A stretch of 64,000 nucleotides of DNA from Streptomyces sp. Ru73 (lineage in GTDB: Bacteria; Actinomycetota; Actinomycetes; Streptomycetales; Streptomycetaceae), in the NCBI RefSeq assembly GCF_002920575.1, contig NZ_PQSQ01000023.1, forward strand, positions 20,273 through 84,272, given 5' to 3'. A program made the translations under genes and the position numbers. Under the pieces are notes generated by a model that searched no databases, was not told the DNA's origin, and was given only the letters and a program-made list of their open reading frames with translations. This document shows positions 7,785 to 16,776 of this stretch, in pieces. Numbering within the stretch: position 1 is the stretch's first letter; every line of letters starts with the position of its first letter.

Positions 7785-8882
7785 CTACTCGGCGAGCCGG
7801 CGGACCGCCGCCGCCACCCGCTCGTCGGTGGCCGTGAAGGCGATCCGCACGAAGCGCTCCCCCGCCGGGCCGTAGAACTCGCCCGGCGCCACGAGGATGC
7901 CGCGCTTGGAGAGGTCGCCGACGGTGTCCCAGCAGGGCTCGTCACGGGTCGCCCAGAGGTACAGCGACGCCTCGCTGTGCTCGATGCGGAAGCCCGCCGC
8001 CTCGAAGGCCGTGCGGAGCGCGGCGCGCCGGCGCGCGTACCGCTCCCGCTGCTCGGCCACGTGCGCGTCGTCGCCCAGCGCCGCGATGGTGGCGGCCTGG
8101 ACCGGCGCGGGGATCATCATGCCGCCGTGCTTGCGGATCTGCAGCAGCTCACCGAGGACCGCGGCGTCACCCGCCACGAAGGCCGCGCGGTAGCCGGCCA
8201 GGTTGGAGCGCTTGGAGAGCGAGTGGACGGCGACGATCCCGTCGTACGAGCCGCCGTTGACCTCGGGGTGCAGCACGGAGACCGGGTCGGACTCCCAGCC
8301 CAGCTCCAGGTAGCACTCGTCGCTGAACACGAGGATGCCGTGCTCGCGGGCCCAGGAGACCGTGCGGCGCAGGTCCTCGGCGCTCAGCACGCGGCCGGTG
8401 GGGTTGGACGGGGAGTTGAGCCACAGCAGCTTCAGGCCCGCCGGGTCCAGCTCCCAGGGGGTGTCGTAGACGACCGGCTCGGCGCCCGCGAGCCGCGCGC
8501 CCACCTCGTACGTCGGGTACGCCAGGCGCGGGTACGCGACCTTGTCGCCGGCGCCGAGGCCCAGCTGGGTCGGCAGCCAGGCGACCAGCTCCTTGGAGCC
8601 GACGACCGGGAGGACGTTCTCGTGGGCGAGGCCCGTGGCGCCGAGCCGCCGTCCCGCCCAGCCCGTGAGCGCGTCGCGCAGCGCCGGCGTGCCCCACACG
8701 GTCGGATAGCCCGGGCTGTCGGACGCGTCGGCGAGCGCCTTCTGGATCAGCGGCGGGACCGGGTCGACCGGGGTCCCCACGGACAGGTCCACGATGCCGT
8801 CGGCATGCGCGGCGGCGGTCGCCTTGTACGGCTCCAGCCGGTCCCAGGGAAAGACGGGGAGGCGTGCGGATACTGCGCCCAC
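7785..8882 (-). CDS. dapC: Succinyldiaminopimelate transaminase
   Basis: A 365-residue fold-type I PLP aminotransferase that makes N-succinyl-LL-diaminopimelate in the lysine pathway. Seen: LPVFPWDRLEPYK at the N-terminus, PGYPTVWGTPALRDAL, the NSPSNPTGRVL substrate/PLP motif, FSDECYLELGW, and the Schiff-base lysine in HSLSKRSNLAGYR, with RKHGGMMIPAPVQ beyond it. This pattern matches the actinobacterial DapC branch (Rv1178), which sits beside a ferredoxin gene as here. The start is taken as GTG at 8882 (VGAVSARLPVF). The frame continues upstream but without family sequence. It lies 90 nt downstream of the ferredoxin gene, so they may be cotranscribed. Confidence 0.92.
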   Translation of the reverse strand: MGAVSARLPVFPWDRLEPYKATAAAHADGIVDLSVGTPVDPVPPLIQKALADASDSPGYPTVWGTPALRDALTGWAGRRLGATGLAHENVLPVVGSKELVAWLPTQLGLGAGDKVAYPRLAYPTYEVGARLAGAEPVVYDTPWELDPAGLKLLWLNSPSNPTGRVLSAEDLRRTVSWAREHGILVFSDECYLELGWESDPVSVLHPEVNGGSYDGIVAVHSLSKRSNLAGYRAAFVAGDAAVLGELLQIRKHGGMMIPAPVQAATIAALGDDAHVAEQRERYARRRAALRTAFEAAGFRIEHSEASLYLWATRDEPCWDTVGDLSKRGILVAPGEFYGPAGERFVRIAFTATDERVAAAVRRLAE

Positions 8883-8972
8883 GGTGCTCTTCTTTCGTAC
8901 GTGTCGGGAAACGCCTCGGTCCCGTACGGCGGTGGCGGCCGTACGGGACCGGAGCGGCACTGCGGCCTGCCG

Positions 8973-9293
8973 TTACTGGTTCTGCGGCGGCAGGGCGGCG
9001 ATGAAGGGGTGGTCCTTCTCGATCAGGCCCAGCTTCGACGCACCACCGGGCGAACCGAGCTCGTCGAAGAACTCGACGTTCGCCTTGTAGTAGTCCTTCC
9101 ACTCCTCCGGAGTGTCGTCCTCGTAGAAGATGGCCTCGACCGGGCAGACCGGCTCACAGGCGCCACAGTCGACACATTCGTCCGGGTGGATGTACAAGGA
9201 CCGGGAGCCCTCGTAGATGCAGTCGACCGGGCACTCCTCGATGCACGCCTTGTCCTTGACGTCGACACAAGGCTGCGCGATGACGTAGGTCAC
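8973..9293 (-). CDS. fdxA: 7Fe ferredoxin ([3Fe-4S][4Fe-4S])
   Basis: A 106-residue electron carrier. Cysteines lie at 9, 17, 21, 25, 40, 43, 46 and 50. By analogy with Azotobacter-type ferredoxins, Cys9, Cys17 and Cys50 hold the 3Fe cluster and Cys21, Cys40, Cys43 and Cys46 the 4Fe cluster. The C-terminal extension (DDTPEEWKDYYKANVEFFDELGSPGG) is typical of actinobacterial and thermophile-type 7Fe ferredoxins. The start is GTG, preceded by an excellent AGGAGG 9 nt away. Its partners are not shown by the sequence; in actinobacteria such proteins serve P450s and other oxidoreductases. It precedes dapC as in mycobacteria. Confidence 0.93.
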   Translation of the reverse strand: MTYVIAQPCVDVKDKACIEECPVDCIYEGSRSLYIHPDECVDCGACEPVCPVEAIFYEDDTPEEWKDYYKANVEFFDELGSPGGASKLGLIEKDHPFIAALPPQNQ

Positions 9294-9434
9294 GCTGTCG
9301 TTCCTCCTCGTTAGGGCGGGCGAACCGTCGTTGGGGCGGCCGCCTCAGGGCGCGCGGGAGCGCGGCGTCGTCGATGCCCGCACCTAGTATCTCCGGTCCC
9401 GGGCACGAGACGAACAAGAGGGGCGGGCACAGCT

Positions 9435-10442
9435 GTGGAATTCACCACGGGCGGACGACTGGAGGTCGCCATCACCCCTGCTGACGTGGGGAAAAGGGTA
9501 TCGGTCCGCAGGCTGGCCGGGCCGGGTGAGTCCACGGAGCGATTCACCGACACGGTCGGCGTTCTCACATCGTGGGACGACGGTGTGCTGAGCATCACAC
9601 GACGGACCGGCGAAGAGGTGCGGATCGCGGAGAGCGCGCTGGTCGCGGGCAAGGTCGTACCGGCCGCACCGGCCCGCCGGCGGGGTCCCGCGACGAGCGT
9701 CCGGGAGCTCACGGCGGTCGCCGCGCGCGGCTGGCCGGCCACCGAGACGGAACAGCTCGGGGAGTGGACCCTGCGGGCCGCCGCCGGGTTCAGCCGGCGG
9801 GCGAACTCGGTCCTGGTGACCGGTGACCCCGGGGTGCCGCTGGACGAGGCGCTGGACCGCGTACGCGCCTGGTACGCGGCGCGCGGCCTGACGCCGTACA
9901 TCGCCGTGGCCACCGGTGCGGCCGGCGGTGACGAGCTGCTCGCCGCCGAGCTGGAGCGGCGCGGCTGGACGGCCGAGGCACGCACGGTCGTACGCGTCGG
10001 CGCGCTGGCTCCGCTGGCCGACACCGGCGCCGACACCGGCCGGGTCCGGTTGTCCCGCGAGCCGGACGACGCCTGGACCTCGCTCTACAACCGCACCGCC
10101 GACGCGCCGCCCGAGGCGAGGAAGGTGCTGGCCGGCGGCCCGTCGGTGTGGTTCGCCACGGTGCCGGGCGAGACCGGGCCCGCCGCCATCGGCCGGGTGG
10201 TCGTGGACGGCCGCTGGGCGGGCTTCGCGGCCGTCGAGGTCGCCCCGGAGCACCGCAGGCAGGGGCTGGCGACGCTGGTGATGGCCGCCCTCGCCCAGCA
10301 GGCGCTGGCGGAGGGCGCCTCGGCTGCGTACCTCCAGGTCGAGGCGGACAATGACGGGGCGAGGGCGCTGTACGACGCGCTCGGCTTCACCGATCACCAC
10401 CACTACCACTACCGGCGCGCCCCTCAGGCGCACGCCCGCTGA
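9435..10442 (+). CDS. GNAT family N-acetyltransferase with N-terminal SH3-like domain
   Basis: A 335-residue two-part protein. Residues about 5-75 (GRLEVAITPADVGKRVSVRR and the following strands) look like the SH3-like barrel of the Rv0428c-type acetyltransferases. The middle holds a degenerate GNAT-like half, and the C-terminal half has the acetyl-CoA pyrophosphate loop EHRRQGLATLV near residue 275, followed by DNDGARALYDALGF. The acceptor substrate is unknown. The start is GTG at 9435, divergent from the ferredoxin gene. The next gene begins 17 nt after its stop, so the two probably form an operon. Confidence 0.8.
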   Translation: MEFTTGGRLEVAITPADVGKRVSVRRLAGPGESTERFTDTVGVLTSWDDGVLSITRRTGEEVRIAESALVAGKVVPAAPARRRGPATSVRELTAVAARGWPATETEQLGEWTLRAAAGFSRRANSVLVTGDPGVPLDEALDRVRAWYAARGLTPYIAVATGAAGGDELLAAELERRGWTAEARTVVRVGALAPLADTGADTGRVRLSREPDDAWTSLYNRTADAPPEARKVLAGGPSVWFATVPGETGPAAIGRVVVDGRWAGFAAVEVAPEHRRQGLATLVMAALAQQALAEGASAAYLQVEADNDGARALYDALGFTDHHHYHYRRAPQAHAR

Positions 10443-10459
10443 ACGGGTACGGACCAGAC

Positions 10460-11341
10460 ATGCACCGCGATCCCGATTCCCGCCGCGCCGACCGGCGCCG
10501 GCAGTTCGCCGAGGCCGCCCGCGAGGAGCGGCCCGACCTCGCGCTGCTGTGCCTGCTGCTGGCCGCCGAGGCCGATCCGGAGCTGGACGAGCACGGCATC
10601 GACGCCGCGCAGATCGAGCTGGACCGGCTGGCCGGGCTGCTGCCGTTCCGCCCGGCGGCCGCGCGCGGCGGCACGGGCCAGGGCGCGGACAGCGCGGCGC
10701 ACGCCTGGGCCCGCAGCGTCGCCGGGCTGCTCGGCACCCGCTGCGGCTTCCACGGCCTGCCCGCCGACTACCGGCGGCTGGAGTCCTCGCTGCTGCACGA
10801 GGTGCTGCGGCGCCGCCGCGGACTGCCGATCCTGCTGTCGGTGGTCTGGACGGAGGTCGCGCGGCGGGCCGGCGCCCCGGTGTACGGGGTGGCGCTGCCC
10901 GGGCACTACGTCGTCGGGTTCGGCGATCCGTGCGGCGCGCACGTCCTGGTGGACCCGTTCGACGGCGGGCGGATCCTGACCGACGAGGACGCCGGGCTGC
11001 TGGTGGCGGGCGCGACCGGGCAGCCGCTCACGCCGCAGATGCTGGCGCCGGCCGATCCCCTGGAGACGGTGCTGCGCATCCTGAACAACATCCGGGCCTG
11101 GGCGACGGCCCGTCCCGAGCGCAGCGACGTACGGCTGTGGGCGGTGGAGCTGTCGCTGCTGCTGCCGAGCCATCCGGCGCGGCTGCGCCACGAGCACGCC
11201 GAGGTGCTGGTGGAGCGGGGCGACTTCGTGCGCGGCGCGGCGGAGCTGGAGGAGTACGCGGCGGTGGTGGAGACGGTGGACCCGGAGGCCGCTGAAACGG
11301 TCCGCCGCCAGGCAGCGGCGGCCCGCGCGATGCTCAACTGA
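10460..11341 (+). CDS. SirB1-type transglutaminase-like/TPR protein
   Basis: A 293-residue protein with the SirB1 family core: RCGFHGLPADYRRLESSLLHEVLRRRRGLP, then ILLSVVWTEVARRAG, the LPGHYVVGF histidine motif and a DPFDGG aspartate motif. A helical, TPR-like C-terminal region follows (RNNIRAW-type helices to the end). The expected transglutaminase cysteine position is not obvious, so enzymatic activity is doubtful. Members of the family are widespread and poorly understood. It is 17 nt downstream of the GNAT gene and likely cotranscribed. It converges with the phosphatase gene. Confidence 0.8.
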   Translation: MHRDPDSRRADRRRQFAEAAREERPDLALLCLLLAAEADPELDEHGIDAAQIELDRLAGLLPFRPAAARGGTGQGADSAAHAWARSVAGLLGTRCGFHGLPADYRRLESSLLHEVLRRRRGLPILLSVVWTEVARRAGAPVYGVALPGHYVVGFGDPCGAHVLVDPFDGGRILTDEDAGLLVAGATGQPLTPQMLAPADPLETVLRILNNIRAWATARPERSDVRLWAVELSLLLPSHPARLRHEHAEVLVERGDFVRGAAELEEYAAVVETVDPEAAETVRRQAAAARAMLN

Positions 11342-11392
11342 GACGCGAGGCCCGACTGAGCGCGAGGCCCAACTGAAACTGAAGGGGGATGC

Positions 11393-12595
11393 TCAGCTGA
11401 GGGGGCGGCGGACGGTCGGGTCCCGGTCCGCCGGGGGGTGCGGGTCGGCCGTGGCGCCCGTGGCGTCCCCCGTCCGGCCGGTCACCGGCGGCTGCGGCGC
11501 CGGCCGCAGCGGCGGGCTGTCCGGGCTGCGGCGGACGATCAGTACGGTCGCGTCGTCCTTCAGCTCACCGCCGGTGAACACCGTCAGGTCGGCGCGCAGC
11601 GTCGCGGCCAGCTCGGCCGGCTCCAGCCCGGTCCAGCCCGCCAGCCGCTCGCGCAGCGGGTAGAACGTGCCGTCCCGGCGCCGGGCCTCGGTCACCCCGT
11701 CCGTGCACAGCACGGCCCAGTCCTCGTCCAGCGGCCACGCGTCGTAGGCCCGGCGCCGCTCGCCGGTCAGCTCGCCCAGGCCCAGCGGCAGCCACTCCCC
11801 CTCGTCCCGCTCGCTGACCCGGCCCTCGCGGATGACGTAGTACGGGATGTGGCCGCAGGACAGCGAGCGGCCGCGGCCGTCGGGGCCGACCTCCATGAGC
11901 AGCGCGGTCACGAAGCGCTCCGTGCCGCCCTGCGCGACGGAGCGCGCGTTGTGGCGCCGCAGGGAGGCTTCCATGCGGGCGGCGATGCCCTCCAGCGTCG
12001 CCTCGTAGTGCGCGGCCTCGCGGAAGGACGCCAGCGCCTCGTGGCCCGCGCCGATCGCGGGCATGCCCTTGCCCTGCACGTCGCCGACGACCAGCCGGGT
12101 GCCGTACGGCGTCTCGACCGCCTCGTAGATGTCGCCGCCGACCCGGGCGCCCTCGAGCGCCGAGACGTAGAACCCGGCGACCTCGTACGGGCCGGCCCGC
12201 AGCGGCAGCTCGTGCAGCATGGCGCGCTGCACCTCGTCGGCGACCAGCCGGGTCCGGTCGAAGGCGTCGTCGCGCCGGCGCCGGTTGTGGCAGAGCGCCA
12301 GCGCGAAGGCCGCGACCACCAGGGTGCCGAGCAGCCCCACGAGGGAGCCGGACACCGTCCACACGGAGAAGTTCACGGTGTACAGGACGGCGCTCGCGAT
12401 CACGAAGGCCGCCGTGACCGCACCGGTCCAGCGCGCCGAGCAGCGCAGTGCGGCGAACATCGGCGCGATGCCGGCGAACGAAATGATCCGCACCTGAGGG
12501 CCGGTGATCATATCGGCCACCGCGAGCAGACAGACCACGAGGATCAGCAGCAGCGCCCTGCGCCGGCCGGCGTCCTGCAGTCGCGTGAAAGGCAT
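11393..12595 (-). CDS. Membrane-bound SpoIIE/PP2C-type serine phosphatase
   Basis: A 400-residue protein with three to four membrane helices in the first 110 residues (LLLILVVCLLAVADM and later hydrophobic stretches), then a cytoplasmic PP2C-SIG domain (about residues 140-365). Metal-binding acidic motifs are seen in order: GARVGGDIYEA, VVGDVQGKGMPA, CTDGVTEARR and KDDATVLIV. The C-terminal 40 residues are Pro/Thr-rich and probably disordered. Such RsbU-like phosphatases reactivate anti-anti-sigma factors; the partner is not encoded next door. The ATG at 12595 follows GGAAG. Open frame continues upstream but is low-complexity. Confidence 0.85.
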   Translation of the reverse strand: MPFTRLQDAGRRRALLLILVVCLLAVADMITGPQVRIISFAGIAPMFAALRCSARWTGAVTAAFVIASAVLYTVNFSVWTVSGSLVGLLGTLVVAAFALALCHNRRRRDDAFDRTRLVADEVQRAMLHELPLRAGPYEVAGFYVSALEGARVGGDIYEAVETPYGTRLVVGDVQGKGMPAIGAGHEALASFREAAHYEATLEGIAARMEASLRRHNARSVAQGGTERFVTALLMEVGPDGRGRSLSCGHIPYYVIREGRVSERDEGEWLPLGLGELTGERRRAYDAWPLDEDWAVLCTDGVTEARRRDGTFYPLRERLAGWTGLEPAELAATLRADLTVFTGGELKDDATVLIVRRSPDSPPLRPAPQPPVTGRTGDATGATADPHPPADRDPTVRRPLS

Positions 12596-12807
12596 AGCAC
12601 TTCCAGGATGCGCACAGGACCCGCCGTCCTGCAGGGACGAAGGTCCCCCGCGCTCGGTCGACGGCCCTGCGGCGCACGGGCACGACGGGGCGGCGACGGG
12701 GGCGTACGGCGGCGCGGCCGCCCGGGCGAGGCCCCGTACGGGCGGGCGGCCGTACGGGGTACCCCCGGCCCTTGTCGCGGGCCGCGCGGGCGGCCTCGGC
12801 ACGGAAA

Positions 12808-12835
12808 AGCCCCGGTGGCCGCTGCCACCGGGGCT
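12808..12835 (-). terminator. Rho-independent-like terminator
   Basis: A 12-bp perfect stem (AGCCCCGGTGGC, 12808-12819, with 12824-12835) and a 4-nt loop. On the minus strand it is followed by TTTTCC, a real T-tract, and it lies 20 nt beyond the stop of the peptidoglycan-binding protein gene. Confidence 0.85.
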
Positions 12836-12856
12836 CCGTCCGTCGTGCGGGGCGGG

Positions 12857-15070
12857 TCAGCTCGGGTTCGTCGGGATGGTGACGACCCGCTGGGCCGGGG
12901 TGGTGCCGCGCAGCGCCTGGCTGACGGCGCTCGCGACCTCCTCGACGCTGACCGGCTTCTTCGTGCCGTTGCCCTTGGTGACCATGACGCCCTTGAACGT
13001 CTCGCCGTACAGGGCCTTGAGGGCCGGCCGGTCGTAGTACTCGACCAGCTTGCCGTCCACCGGCTTCATGGAGACGAACTTCGGGATGGACTTCTCGGGG
13101 CTGAAGGACACCGTGTGCTGCGCGTCCGTCCGCACCGTGATCAGCCCGGACATGGCGGGCTTCGCGAACGTCTTCAGCGCGCGGTTCACCTCGGAGTCCG
13201 GGACCGTCGGCTGCTGCATGCTGGTCTTGAGCGCCACGGCCTGCCCGTCGTTCCCGGCGAGCCGGTCCTCGTACGCCTGCGTGACCTTCTGCTTGGCCGC
13301 GTCGATGTCGACCGACTTGTACGGCTTGCCGTAGTGCGGGACGGCCTTGCCGGCGACGAAGTCTATGCCGCCGTCCTTGGCCGCGCCCTGCTCGCCGGCC
13401 ACCGCCTTCAGCGCGATGTCCAGCTTCTCGTCGTCCACGATCAGCGCGGGCTCGGCCGTGCGGGCGCCGCCGAAGAGCGAGCCGATGACCGAGACCGGGT
13501 TGTAGTCGCGCCCCGACGCGCCCCGGACGGTGGCCTGGGTGTCGATGTCCAGGCCCGCCTTGGCGGGGAGCAAGGTCTGCGGCTGTCCGTCGACGGTCAG
13601 CTTCAGCGGCGCTGACCTGCGGTCCTTCAGCGCCGCGTCGAGCTTCTCGACGGCCTGTTCCTTCGTCGTGCCGCCGATGTCCACGCCGAGGGCCGTGGTG
13701 CCGCTCGGCACGTCGGAGTGGTCCAGCAGCAGGCCGGCGCCGTACGCGACGCCCGCGAGCACGACGACGCCGCCGAGCACGAGGACGAGCTTGTTCCGGC
13801 CCTTCTTGGGCGGGTTGATCGGCTCGGGGATCTTCGCGCGCGGCGTGGGCTTCGGCGCCGCGGGCGTCTCGGACGCCTCGGGCTCGGCCGGCCGGTCGGC
13901 GGTCTGCGGCGCGGGCCGCCACGGCGCCGGGCCGTCGGCGGAGACCGTGGGGATGCCGCTGACCAGGGTGTCGCTGGAGGTGCGCTGATCCGTACCGGTG
14001 ACCGGGCCGACGGCGCCGGTCGGCGGCTGCGGGGTCAGCTCGGCGGTGTCGTCGCTCCTCGGCGGCGGGGTGCTGCCGCCGGTGAGCGCGCCGCCCGGCC
14101 GCTCGCCGAAGGGGTCGGCCTGCCGGTCGCCGAAGGTGTCGCTCTGCCGTTCACCGAAGGGGTCGGCCTGCCGCTCACCGAAGGGATCGGCCTGCCGCTC
14201 ACCGAACGGGTCGTTCTGCCGTTCACCGAAGGGGTCGGCCTGCCGCTCGCTGAAGGGGTCGGCCTGCCGCTCGCCCGTGAGGCTGGCCGGCGGCAGCGAC
14301 TCGCCCGCCGCCAGCGCCTCCAGGCCGGAGCGCGGCCGGGGCTCGTCACCGGCCGGCGGGAACGACAGGTCGCCGCTGGCCGGACCGGTCGTCGGGCCGG
14401 ACGGACCGGGCGCGCCCGGCACGGGGCCACCGGGCCCCGCAGGACCGCCGCCACCCGGCGCGGCCGGGCCGTCGGAGAAGTACGGCAGCACGGAGTCCTG
14501 GCCGGGACCGGGACGCTGCCCGGCACCGGACGCACCGGGGCCCTGGCCCGCACCGGGGACCTGGCCCGCACCGGGGCCCTGGCCGCCGGCGGCCGGCACG
14601 CCGCCGGGCGGGGTGCCGCCCTGGCCGGCCGGGCCGCCCGTGGAGCGCTTCTTGCGCGGCGCGAACCAGTCGCTCGTACCGGAAGCGGCCGTCGGCTCCG
14701 TCTTCTCCTCGGGCGCGCTCACGTCGGGCGCGGCGGGCGCCGCCTGCGGCCGGGGCCGCGGCGTGCTGCCGGTGCGCTCGGCGTTCCGGTCGGCGCCGGA
14801 CCGGCCGCCGCCGGTCCCCTCGGCACCGTTCGCCGCGGCGTCCTCGCCGACCGGCTTGCGGACCACGACCGGCGGGATCGGCCGCGATCCCGGAATATTG
14901 ATCTTGATGCGCGTGGTCAGCGTGGTCTCGGTCTTGGGCTCCTCCGCCCGCGCCGCCACGGCCTCGTCGGCGTCGCCCTGGCGATTTCCGTACGGCGGGG
15001 TGCCCGAGGGGTAGGCGGCGGCGCCGCGCCCCTGGGGCCCGGAGGACGAACTGTCAGATTCACGACTCAA
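12857..15070 (-). CDS. Membrane protein with disordered repeat N-domain and peptidoglycan-binding (PG_binding_4-like) C-domain
   Basis: About 737 residues. The N-terminal 440 are cytoplasmic and disordered, rich in Pro, Gly and Gln, and include seven tandem GERQADPF-type octapeptides (residues 266-321). One membrane helix (KLVLVLGGVVVLAGVAYGAG, about 415-440) leads to an extracellular part with two related domains containing LGVDIGGTTKEQAVEKL and similar. They resemble the putative peptidoglycan-binding domains found next to VanW/YkuD-type proteins, but no transpeptidase domain is present. The start is taken as TTG at 15070 (SRESDSSSSGPQ) because GGGAG lies 8 nt upstream and family members begin there. 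The ATG at 15142 is in CAGTATGG, more likely promoter. Confidence 0.75.
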   Translation of the reverse strand: MSRESDSSSSGPQGRGAAAYPSGTPPYGNRQGDADEAVAARAEEPKTETTLTTRIKINIPGSRPIPPVVVRKPVGEDAAANGAEGTGGGRSGADRNAERTGSTPRPRPQAAPAAPDVSAPEEKTEPTAASGTSDWFAPRKKRSTGGPAGQGGTPPGGVPAAGGQGPGAGQVPGAGQGPGASGAGQRPGPGQDSVLPYFSDGPAAPGGGGPAGPGGPVPGAPGPSGPTTGPASGDLSFPPAGDEPRPRSGLEALAAGESLPPASLTGERQADPFSERQADPFGERQNDPFGERQADPFGERQADPFGERQSDTFGDRQADPFGERPGGALTGGSTPPPRSDDTAELTPQPPTGAVGPVTGTDQRTSSDTLVSGIPTVSADGPAPWRPAPQTADRPAEPEASETPAAPKPTPRAKIPEPINPPKKGRNKLVLVLGGVVVLAGVAYGAGLLLDHSDVPSGTTALGVDIGGTTKEQAVEKLDAALKDRRSAPLKLTVDGQPQTLLPAKAGLDIDTQATVRGASGRDYNPVSVIGSLFGGARTAEPALIVDDEKLDIALKAVAGEQGAAKDGGIDFVAGKAVPHYGKPYKSVDIDAAKQKVTQAYEDRLAGNDGQAVALKTSMQQPTVPDSEVNRALKTFAKPAMSGLITVRTDAQHTVSFSPEKSIPKFVSMKPVDGKLVEYYDRPALKALYGETFKGVMVTKGNGTKKPVSVEEVASAVSQALRGTTPAQRVVTIPTNPS
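14108..14275 (-). repeat. 24-bp tandem repeat coding for GERQADPF units
   Basis: Seven consecutive 24-nt units, read on the minus strand, encode GERQADPF with single substitutions (S for G, N or S for A, T for P, D for E). An eighth partial unit (GERP) follows. The unit length is a multiple of three, so copy-number change would keep the frame. Confidence 0.9.
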
Positions 15071-15235
15071 AGCAGGATCTCCCGGTTGGCTCCGCCGCTC
15101 GTCATCAACGTGCTTGGGCGGCTCGGCGGCGCGCACCACCATACTGTCCGGCGCGAGCGGCGATCCGGGGTGCGCGGGAACGCTCCCCGAACGGACGTCC
15201 GCGCGCGCCGCGGAACAACGGCCTCGGACCGCCCG

Positions 15236-15697
15236 TCACATGCCACGACGGGCCGTACCAAGATGCGCCGAGCGGCCCATCGACGCCGTGGTACAGATCA
15301 CAGCGACGGCGATGCCGCCCAGCAGGTAGACGTAGGCCCCGAGGCCGGCACCGAAGACGAAGTCGCCCTCGGCGCGCGTCGTACTGAGCCCGATCACCGT
15401 GATGAGCCAGCCGGCGGCCGGGACCAGCGAACCGACGACGGAGACCGCCGCCCGCGCGCCGCCGGTGAACAGCGCCGCGGCGCCCGCCAGCGCGAGCAGC
15501 AGGCCGCCGGGGAACCACGCGCCCTGCACCAGCGCCCCGGCCACCGCGGTCAGCACACCCAGTACGAAGAGCAGGACGTACAGCCCGGCCTTCAGGGCGC
15601 CGCCCGGCGGGTTCTCCGGCTGCCGCGCCGCTTCGGGGGCCTGCGCGCCGCCGCCGGACGCCCGGCTGCGCCCGCCGGCGCCTCCCGTGCCGCTCAT
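15236..15697 (-). CDS. DUF6113-type integral membrane protein
   Basis: A 153-residue protein with a 35-residue disordered head and four membrane helices ([73 protein letters not shown]). Its ATG overlaps the mshB stop by 4 nt, so it is translationally coupled to the mycothiol gene. The mycobacterial mshB is followed by a membrane protein of similar size (Rv1171). No role in mycothiol metabolism has been shown to my knowledge. Transport or membrane anchoring is only a guess from linkage. Confidence 0.75.
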   Translation of the reverse strand: MSGTGGAGGRSRASGGGAQAPEAARQPENPPGGALKAGLYVLLFVLGVLTAVAGALVQGAWFPGGLLLALAGAAALFTGGARAAVSVVGSLVPAAGWLITVIGLSTTRAEGDFVFGAGLGAYVYLLGGIAVAVICTTASMGRSAHLGTARRGM

Positions 15698-16629
15698 CGC
15701 GCCGCCTCCGCCTGCTCCGCCGTCGTCTCCGGCCCGTCCGCCGTCCGTACGCCAGCGAACAGGTCGTCCTCCCGCTCGCCCTCCTTGGCACCCGAGGTGC
15801 CGCGTACGAGGCGGTAGTGCTCGCCGCCGATCAGCGGCTGCCCGAGGTCGTTGGAGAGCGCGAAGAACGAGCCGTCGACCGAGATCTGGGTGACGTGCGC
15901 ACGCATGGCAGCGGCCTTCGCCGCGCTGTACTCGGGGGTGGCCGGGATCGAGGTGGTGACCTCCTCGTCCGGCACCACGCCCGGTACGTCGTCCACCTCG
16001 GCCACGCCGGGGAAGGGCATCCCGGCGGCGCGCAGCCGCTCGAAGCCCTCCTCGACCACGGAGCGCGGGCTGCAGTTCCAGTAGATCTTCTGGATCTCGT
16101 GCGGCGCGCCCAGCTCCGGCCGGAAGGCGGGATCGGCGGCCAGGTCGGCGGCGCGCATCGCCACGCGGTGGGCCTGGATGTGGTCGGGGTGGCCGTATCC
16201 GCCGTCCGGGTCATAGGTGACCAGGACCTGCGGGCGGACCTCGCGTACCACCGCGACCAGGTCGCCGGCGGCCGTGTCCAGGTCGGCCTGCCAGAAGGCG
16301 TCGGGGCGGTCGTTCTGCGGCGCGCCCATCATCCCGGAGTCGCGGTAGCGGCCCGGGGCGCCGAGCTGGCGGTGGTCGGTGACGCCCAGCTCGGCCATGG
16401 CGGCGGCCAGTTCGCCGCTGCGGTAGGGGCCGAGCGTGTCGTCCTTGTCGGCGGCCAGGTGGGCGAGGTGCTCGGGGATGACCTCCCCCTCCTCACCCAG
16501 CGTGCAGGTCACCAGCGTGACGAGGGCACCCTCGGCCGCATATCTGGCCATGGTGGCGCCGTTGTTGATCGACTCGTCGTCCGGGTGCGCGTGCACCAGC
16601 AGCAGACGGCGGGCGGGAAGGTCGGACAT
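15694..16629 (-). CDS. mshB: N-acetyl-1-D-myo-inosityl-2-amino-2-deoxy-alpha-D-glucopyranoside deacetylase
   Basis: A 311-residue LmbE/PIG-L-fold zinc deacetylase for the second committed step of mycothiol synthesis (GlcNAc-Ins to GlcN-Ins). Seen: [22 protein letters not shown], whose His15 and Asp18 correspond to the zinc ligands of M. tuberculosis Msh[22 protein letters not shown], and [11 protein letters not shown] with the third ligand. IYWNCSPRS and the loop near [23 protein letters not shown] are also typical. The last 30 residues are an acidic, probably disordered tail. It is the first gene of a two-gene operon with the membrane protein. Confidence 0.95.
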   Translation of the reverse strand: MSDLPARRLLLVHAHPDDESINNGATMARYAAEGALVTLVTCTLGEEGEVIPEHLAHLAADKDDTLGPYRSGELAAAMAELGVTDHRQLGAPGRYRDSGMMGAPQNDRPDAFWQADLDTAAGDLVAVVREVRPQVLVTYDPDGGYGHPDHIQAHRVAMRAADLAADPAFRPELGAPHEIQKIYWNCSPRSVVEEGFERLRAAGMPFPGVAEVDDVPGVVPDEEVTTSIPATPEYSAAKAAAMRAHVTQISVDGSFFALSNDLGQPLIGGEHYRLVRGTSGAKEGEREDDLFAGVRTADGPETTAEQAEAAR

Positions 16630-16666
16630 GAGGACAGCGTACGAGCCGCGCGCCCGACACGGAGAA

Positions 16667-16693
16667 CCCGACCGGGTGATCCACCCGGTCGGG
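16667..16693. terminator. Hairpin between the small membrane protein gene and mshB
   Basis: A 12-bp perfect stem (CCCGACCGGGTG, 16667-16678, with 16682-16693) and a 3-nt loop. It follows the minus-strand gene ending at 16777 and isolates it from mshB. Confidence 0.75.
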
Positions 16694-16776
16694 CGCCGCC
16701 GCCACCACTCAGGGGCGGCCGGGGAATGGTGCCACGGGCGCGTCCGGCCTCACCGCACGGGCCCGTGGAGCTTCGG

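Noticed and set aside
14108..14275. CRISPR array
   Set aside because: The repeats are head-to-tail without spacers, code for a regular octapeptide in frame, and no cas genes are present.
15071..15142. ATG at 15142 as the start of the peptidoglycan-binding protein
   Set aside because: It has no ribosome-binding site and lies in a promoter-like CAGTATGG. The TTG at 15070 has GGGAG 8 nt upstream and begins the recognisable sequence.
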